This document shows, one piece after another, positions 6,316 to 9,193 of a DNA stretch of 9,193 nucleotides. Every line of letters begins with the position of its first letter. Position 1 is the stretch's first letter. Source of the stretch: an uncultured bacterium (lineage in GTDB: Bacteria > Cyanobacteriota > Vampirovibrionia > Gastranaerophilales > Gastranaerophilaceae). The position numbers and the translations under genes are program-made. The notes beneath the pieces are model-generated. The model was given only the letters and a program-made list of their open reading frames with translations, did not search any database and was not told where the DNA came from. Location: the NCBI GenBank assembly GCA_900556295.1, contig USOK01000050.1, forward strand, positions 1 through 9,193, written 5' to 3'.

Positions 6316-7188
6316 ATGTTTAAATATTATGGGAAATATGCGCCATATTTATTCTTATTACCATCTGCAGTAGTTTTGGTAATATTCTTTTTCATCCCAT
6401 TTTTTCAAACTTTTTTATTAAGTTTTTTAGACTACTCTACAAATATTTATAAACCTGAATTTATTGGAGTAGCAAATTATGTAAAATTATTCCACAATCC
6501 TGTTTTTTATAAAGTTTTATGGAATACTTTTATTTATTTGTTTATTGCTGTGCCAATATTGGCAATATTCCCACTATTTTTGGCTGTTTTGATAAATCAG
6601 AAAATCAAAGGGGTAACCCTTTATAAAATTTTGATCTATTTACCGGTAATTGTTTCAATCGTTGTTGCAGCTATCGCCTTCAAATGGCTTTATGCAGACC
6701 AAGGAATTTTAAATTATGTTGTAACGAGTCTTGGTTTCAAATCCATAGGTTGGTTAACCGATCCAAATTACGCACTTTATTCCGTTATCATAGTTACGAT
6801 TTGGAAAGGGATTGGTTATTATATGATAATCTATTTAGCTGCACTAATGAGTGTTCCAAATGAATTGTATGAAGCATGCGACATTGATGGCGCAAGCTTT
6901 TTAACAAAACATTTAACCGTAACAGTTCCGCATATCATGCCAACAATCGCACTTGTTACAACAATCAGTGCAATTTCTGCAATGAAAGTTTTCGCTGAAA
7001 TATATGTAATGACCAAAGGTGGTCCGTTAAATTCCAGCAAAACTATAGTTTACTACATTTATGAAAGAGCCTTTGAAAACCTTGACTTAGGGATAGCATC
7101 TGCGATGGCAGTTGTCTTACTTATTATTGTAATGGTATTTTCTTTGATAAATATTTTCTGTTTTGAAAGGAAAAAATATGAGATTTAG
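6316..7188 (+). CDS. Sugar-type ABC transporter permease, MalF/UgpA-like
   Basis: One of the two inner-membrane permeases of a carbohydrate-uptake (CUT1-type) ABC transporter. The 290-residue protein has about six helices: LFLLPSAVVLVIFFFIP (12-28), 69-94, 105-127, 153-178, 207-229 and 259-282. The cytoplasmic EAA loop that docks the ATPase is clear: LYEACDIDGASFLTKHLTVTVP (184-205), with E186, A187, G192 and P205 in the expected places. The IGVANYVKLF-like and TKGGPLNSSKT motifs are also typical of this family. Substrate cannot be read from the sequence. The ATG has no ribosome site and lies at the expected transcription start of the upstream promoter. Its end overlaps the MalG-like gene by 11 nt. 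No solute-binding protein or MalK-type ATPase gene is in the window, so those partners must be encoded elsewhere. Confidence 0.93.
   Translation: MFKYYGKYAPYLFLLPSAVVLVIFFFIPFFQTFLLSFLDYSTNIYKPEFIGVANYVKLFHNPVFYKVLWNTFIYLFIAVPILAIFPLFLAVLINQKIKGVTLYKILIYLPVIVSIVVAAIAFKWLYADQGILNYVVTSLGFKSIGWLTDPNYALYSVIIVTIWKGIGYYMIIYLAALMSVPNELYEACDIDGASFLTKHLTVTVPHIMPTIALVTTISAISAMKVFAEIYVMTKGGPLNSSKTIVYYIYERAFENLDLGIASAMAVVLLIIVMVFSLINIFCFERKKYEI
7166..7171 (+). promoter_or_regulatory. Ribosome binding site of the MalG-like permease
   Basis: AAAGGA lies 6 nt before the ATG at 7178, inside the end of the MalF-like gene. It favours ATG 7178 over the in-frame TTG at 7163. It also shows that the repeat-rich N-terminal extension is probably translated. 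Confidence 0.75.
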
Positions 7189-8239
7189 GGAGAAAAAAGC
7201 GAATGTAGGTCGGATTTGCCAATCAGACAATGAAATAGGTTTAGATGCAAAGAGGCATAGAAACATAGAGGCAAAGTCTGTATCGGAAGTTATTTTTGAA
7301 AATAGTGGCAATTTTCGTCATTCTGAGCGTCAGCGAAAGAATCTAGCTAATGTTACGAGTGCAGGTGAGGGGAAAATTCTTATAAATAAATATCGTGCGG
7401 CAAAAATAAGGAGCACATTTCTTTCGCATCTTATATTAATTTTGGTTTCTTTAATCTCTGTTTTTCCGTTTATTTGGCTGATTTCAACATCACTGAAAGG
7501 CAATAGTGAAAACATTTTTGCATATCCGCCACAAATTATTCCACAAGACTTTACTTGGGCAAACTATACAGGCGTTTGGGATAAAGTTAATTTTATCGGT
7601 TACTTCATAAACAGTATGATTGTAGCCGGTGGAACGGTTGTTTTAAACCTTATTTTGTCTGCAATGGCTGGCTATCCACTTGCTCGAATGGAATTTAAGG
7701 GAAAAAAAATAACATTTTTTGCAATATTAGCAACAATTATGATTCCATTTCAAGCAATTATGTTACCTGTTTATTTGATTACTTTAAAACTTCATTTAAC
7801 TGATAATGTAAATGATTTTGCCGGATTTATGGGACTTATAATGCCATTCGCGGTTAGTGCATTTGGAATATTTTTAATGCGACAGGCATTTTTAGGAATT
7901 CCCAAAGAAATGGAAGAAGCTGCTATTGTTGATGGATGCAATGTTTTTCAAGTATTTTGGAAAGTTCTTATGCCTATGGTAAAACCATCTTTGGCGGTTC
8001 TTGCAATATTTACATTTATCGGCTCTTGGGGCGAATTTTTATGGCCAAGCATTGTCTTGACGAAAGAGTCAATGTATACACTACCGGTTGGAGTAAACAA
8101 TTTACAAGGAATGTTTAGTTCTAACTGGCGATTTATTGCCGCAGGATCAATTCTTTCAACAATTCCAATCCTAATATTTTTCTTAGCAATGCAAAGATAT
8201 TTTATTTCCGGTGAAAACGAAGGTGCCGTAAAGGGATAG
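7178..8239 (+). CDS. Sugar-type ABC transporter permease, MalG-like, with repeat-derived N-terminal extension
   Basis: The second membrane subunit of the same CUT1-type importer. From about residue 66 the protein is a normal MalG-like permease: a first helix at 83-104 ending in FPFIWLISTSLKG, further helices at about 144-167, 179-203, 213-238, 270-290 and 320-343, and an EAA loop MEEAAIVDGCNVFQVFWKVLMP (245-266). The length of 353 residues exceeds the usual ~275-280. The excess is residues ~8-65, hydrophilic and encoded by short DNA repeats (positions 7209-7228, 7247-7278 and 7316-7347); its NFRHSERQRKN stretch is typical of translated intergenic repeats. It should form a cytoplasmic tail. 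The frame stays open throughout, so the gene looks intact. The 11-nt overlap with the MalF-like gene implies coupled synthesis. Confidence 0.92.
   Translation: MRFREKKANVGRICQSDNEIGLDAKRHRNIEAKSVSEVIFENSGNFRHSERQRKNLANVTSAGEGKILINKYRAAKIRSTFLSHLILILVSLISVFPFIWLISTSLKGNSENIFAYPPQIIPQDFTWANYTGVWDKVNFIGYFINSMIVAGGTVVLNLILSAMAGYPLARMEFKGKKITFFAILATIMIPFQAIMLPVYLITLKLHLTDNVNDFAGFMGLIMPFAVSAFGIFLMRQAFLGIPKEMEEAAIVDGCNVFQVFWKVLMPMVKPSLAVLAIFTFIGSWGEFLWPSIVLTKESMYTLPVGVNNLQGMFSSNWRFIAAGSILSTIPILIFFLAMQRYFISGENEGAVKG
7209..7228. repeat. 20-bp imperfect palindrome, copy 1 (GTCGG family)
   Basis: GTCGGATT and AATCAGAC pair at 7 of 8 positions around a TGCC loop. The 20 bases match a second palindrome at 9123-9142 at 15 of 20 positions. 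It lies inside the coding sequence of the MalG-like permease, in the N-terminal extension. Confidence 0.6.
7247..7278. repeat. Four tandem 8-bp units (GCAAAGAG-like)
   Basis: Four successive octamers read GCAAAGAG, GCATAGAA, ACATAGAG and GCAAAGTC. The consensus is roughly GCAWAGAG. The array is inside the coding region of the MalG-like gene and encodes the AKRHRNIEAKS part of the extension. Confidence 0.55.
7316..7347. repeat. Dispersed-type palindromic repeat with ATTCT/AGAAT arms
   Basis: The arms ATTCT (7320-7324) and AGAAT (7338-7342) flank GAGCG/GCGAA-type core sequence. I recognise the pattern as a short interspersed repeat seen between genes in many unrelated bacteria, where its translation gives HSER-type peptides. 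Here it is read in frame as FRHSERQRKNL within the MalG-like permease. Confidence 0.55.
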
Positions 8240-8252
8240 TTTCTTTACGGCA
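8224..8252. terminator. Perfect 10-bp hairpin between convergent genes, likely bidirectional terminator
   Basis: TGCCGTAAAG (8224-8233) and CTTTACGGCA (8243-8252) are exact reverse complements around a 9-nt loop. The loop contains the TAG stop of the MalG-like gene. On the plus strand a T-rich stretch follows but starts about 8 nt late (8260-8272). On the minus strand no T tract follows. It may therefore be an imperfect intrinsic terminator or an mRNA 3'-end protecting structure. Confidence 0.6.
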
Positions 8253-8264
8253 GAACACTTCATT

Positions 8265-9083
8265 TTATTTTTCAAAGAAACTTTTTGGTTTATACAGGTT
8301 ATCCCAATAAGTTTTGGATGTATTGAACGGATTTTGATCTCTTAATGCATATCTGTAAAAACAAGTTCTATCATTAGCTTCGTTAATTCCACATTTAAAT
8401 ATTGATTGTCCATCAATACCGGCATCAAAATAAAAGAAATCATAGCCATAACGATTTGGACCTTTGTACGGACCATTTGTATCAAAAAATATTGTTGCAA
8501 TTGCACAACTTGCATAACAAGTTCCAAAAGCATCTATTTGCCCAATTAAAGATCCGTCAGGCAACAAATAATAAGTTGGAGTTAAATTCCCTGAGGTTGC
8601 ATACAAATGTCCCCAATCAGCAGGTTCACCCCAAAAAGTTTTTGTAAAAAGTGGATGAGTTGAAACATTTTTATGATTCATATTGTTCATAATTTCTTGC
8701 CGTCCAAGTTTTTTAGCACCTTTAAATTGTTTTTCCCAAACCTGATTATATTCTTTATAAACAGGTTCATAAATGCTTGCTTGAGAACCATTTGGGAGAT
8801 TAAACAAGTTCATATCCGAGTAATCACTCAATCCTAAATCATTCAAAGTGTATTTCAAAGCCTGATTTACAATACTATTAGTTTTTTGAAACCTTGTTCT
8901 TAACTCATGAATTTTATATTTTGTTATCAGTGACGGCAATGTCATAGCTGCAACAATCCCGATAATACCAAGGCTAATTAGGACTTCGGCAAGAGTAAAT
9001 GCTGTGCATTTACGTGAAAAGTGAGAAGTGAAGCGTGAAAAGACCGTATCAATAAATAAACTGATTTTTCTCCCAAACATCAT
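8265..9083 (-). CDS. Type II/IV prepilin-like protein with N-terminal methylation motif
   Basis: A 272-residue pilin or pseudopilin precursor, exported and processed by a prepilin peptidase, acting in a type IV pilus or type II secretion-like system. The processing site is TA|FTLAEVLISLG, cut after A28, with E33 as the conserved Glu5 of the mature helix. The hydrophobic helix spans about 29-52. The 244-residue mature part has a globular domain with four cysteines (C189, C193, C231, C241) that could form disulfides. It also has an FFDTNGPYKGPNRYGYDFF stretch (199-217) like the Ca-binding region of major pseudopilins. The leader is 28 residues, far longer than the usual 5-10, and residues 15-24 are encoded by a 7-bp repeat array. 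The ATG at 9083 (or 9080) has no clear ribosome site. An open frame continues to a TTG at 9191 but through palindromic repeats. No other pilus gene is nearby. Confidence 0.85.
   Translation of the reverse strand: MMFGRKISLFIDTVFSRFTSHFSRKCTAFTLAEVLISLGIIGIVAAMTLPSLITKYKIHELRTRFQKTNSIVNQALKYTLNDLGLSDYSDMNLFNLPNGSQASIYEPVYKEYNQVWEKQFKGAKKLGRQEIMNNMNHKNVSTHPLFTKTFWGEPADWGHLYATSGNLTPTYYLLPDGSLIGQIDAFGTCYASCAIATIFFDTNGPYKGPNRYGYDFFYFDAGIDGQSIFKCGINEANDRTCFYRYALRDQNPFNTSKTYWDNLYKPKSFFEK
9013..9040. repeat. Four tandem 7-bp units (NGTGAAN family) inside the prepilin leader
   Basis: Four heptamers on the plus strand read CGTGAAA, AGTGAGA, AGTGAAG and CGTGAAA. They share the NGTGARN core with the arms of the element at 5289-5393. 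Read on the minus strand they encode FSRFTSHFSR of the prepilin leader. Confidence 0.65.
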
Positions 9084-9094
9084 GAATTTATTTA

Positions 9095-9108
9095 GCGGTA
9101 TGCACCGC
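9095..9108. repeat. Perfect short inverted repeat GCGGT/ACCGC
   Basis: GCGGT and ACCGC flank a 4-base ATGC loop, just upstream of the proposed prepilin start. It is GC-rich in an AT-rich setting. It could form a hairpin in the prepilin mRNA leader or be part of a composite repeat with the palindrome at 9123-9142. Confidence 0.5.
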
Positions 9109-9122
9109 AGTTGTTTCGGGAG

Positions 9123-9142
9123 GTCGGAATTGCTATCCCGAC
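9123..9142. repeat. 20-bp imperfect palindrome, copy 2 (GTCGG family)
   Basis: GTCGG and CCGAC arms enclose an AATTGCTATC-like centre, with 8 of 10 possible pairs. It is 15/20 identical to the palindrome at 7209-7228. It lies upstream of the prepilin gene, about 40 bp before the chosen start. Confidence 0.55.
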
Positions 9143-9193
9143 AAATACTATTTAAATTGAACCCCTCTCTGAAATTTCTAAGCTCACACAATT

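Noticed and set aside
7163..7177. TTG start for the MalG-like permease
   Set aside because: The ribosome site AAAGGA overlaps it and is correctly spaced only for the ATG at 7178.
8342..8647. Short open frames overlapping the prepilin gene on both strands
   Set aside because: They are out-of-frame shadows of the prepilin coding region, with composition typical of antisense or shifted AT-rich DNA.
9084..9191. Longer prepilin starting at a TTG near the right edge
   Set aside because: The added residues are encoded by palindromic repeats, the start is rare, and the leader would be over 60 residues. A start further right cannot be excluded because the window ends.
1..9193. A defence, toxin-antitoxin, phage or other multi-gene novel system
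   Set aside because: Every long open frame is accounted for by metabolism, tRNA modification, transcription, stress, transport, pilin or unknown membrane functions; I saw no nuclease, transposase, helicase or toxin motifs.

Overview
The window is low-GC, gene-dense bacterial DNA. The best guess at source is a gut-type Melainabacteria/Vampirovibrionia (Candidatus Gastranaerophilales-like) genome. The main reason is the prepilin at the right edge, whose processing site and helix start (FTLAEVLISLG) I recall as very common in that group. The AT-rich bias and compact gene spacing fit but do not prove it, so the assignment is an inference of moderate confidence.

Left half (1-5172), minus strand. 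Reading right to left, five closely packed genes look like one operon: a small alternative sigma-70-family factor; gcvPB, subunit 2 of the glycine decarboxylase P-protein (1-nt TAGTG overlap, GTG start); a cysteine-rich protein related to acyl-CoA dehydratase activases (16-bp gap); a six-helix membrane protein of unknown function (22-bp gap); and miaA, the tRNA A37 dimethylallyltransferase (8-nt overlap). Beyond miaA, a sixth minus-strand gene with an N-terminal membrane anchor begins behind its own candidate promoter and runs off the left edge.

Middle (5173-5412). The divergent intergenic region holds a roughly 105-bp element bounded by imperfect inverted arms made of 7-bp units (AGTGAAT-like).

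Right half, plus strand (5413-8239). A tandem-domain universal-stress-type protein is followed by two sugar-type ABC permeases (MalF-like, then MalG-like). The MalF-like gene sits behind a near-consensus promoter, TTGACC-N17-CATAAT, whose expected start of transcription falls on the ATG, so the mRNA may be leaderless. No binding protein or ATPase gene is present. The MalG-like gene carries an extra ~70-residue N-terminal stretch encoded by a mosaic of three short repeat types. A perfect 10-bp hairpin separates it from a convergent minus-strand type II/IV prepilin gene, whose unusually long leader is partly encoded by another array of the 7-bp repeat.

Most of the genes are ordinary housekeeping or transport genes. 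The unusual signal is short interspersed repeats (7-bp arrays, an 8-bp array, a 20-bp GTCGG palindrome seen twice, and an ATTCT/AGAAT palindrome) concentrated at the 5' ends of genes and, in two cases, translated in frame. I found no defence system, CRISPR array, prophage, IS transposase or RNA gene.
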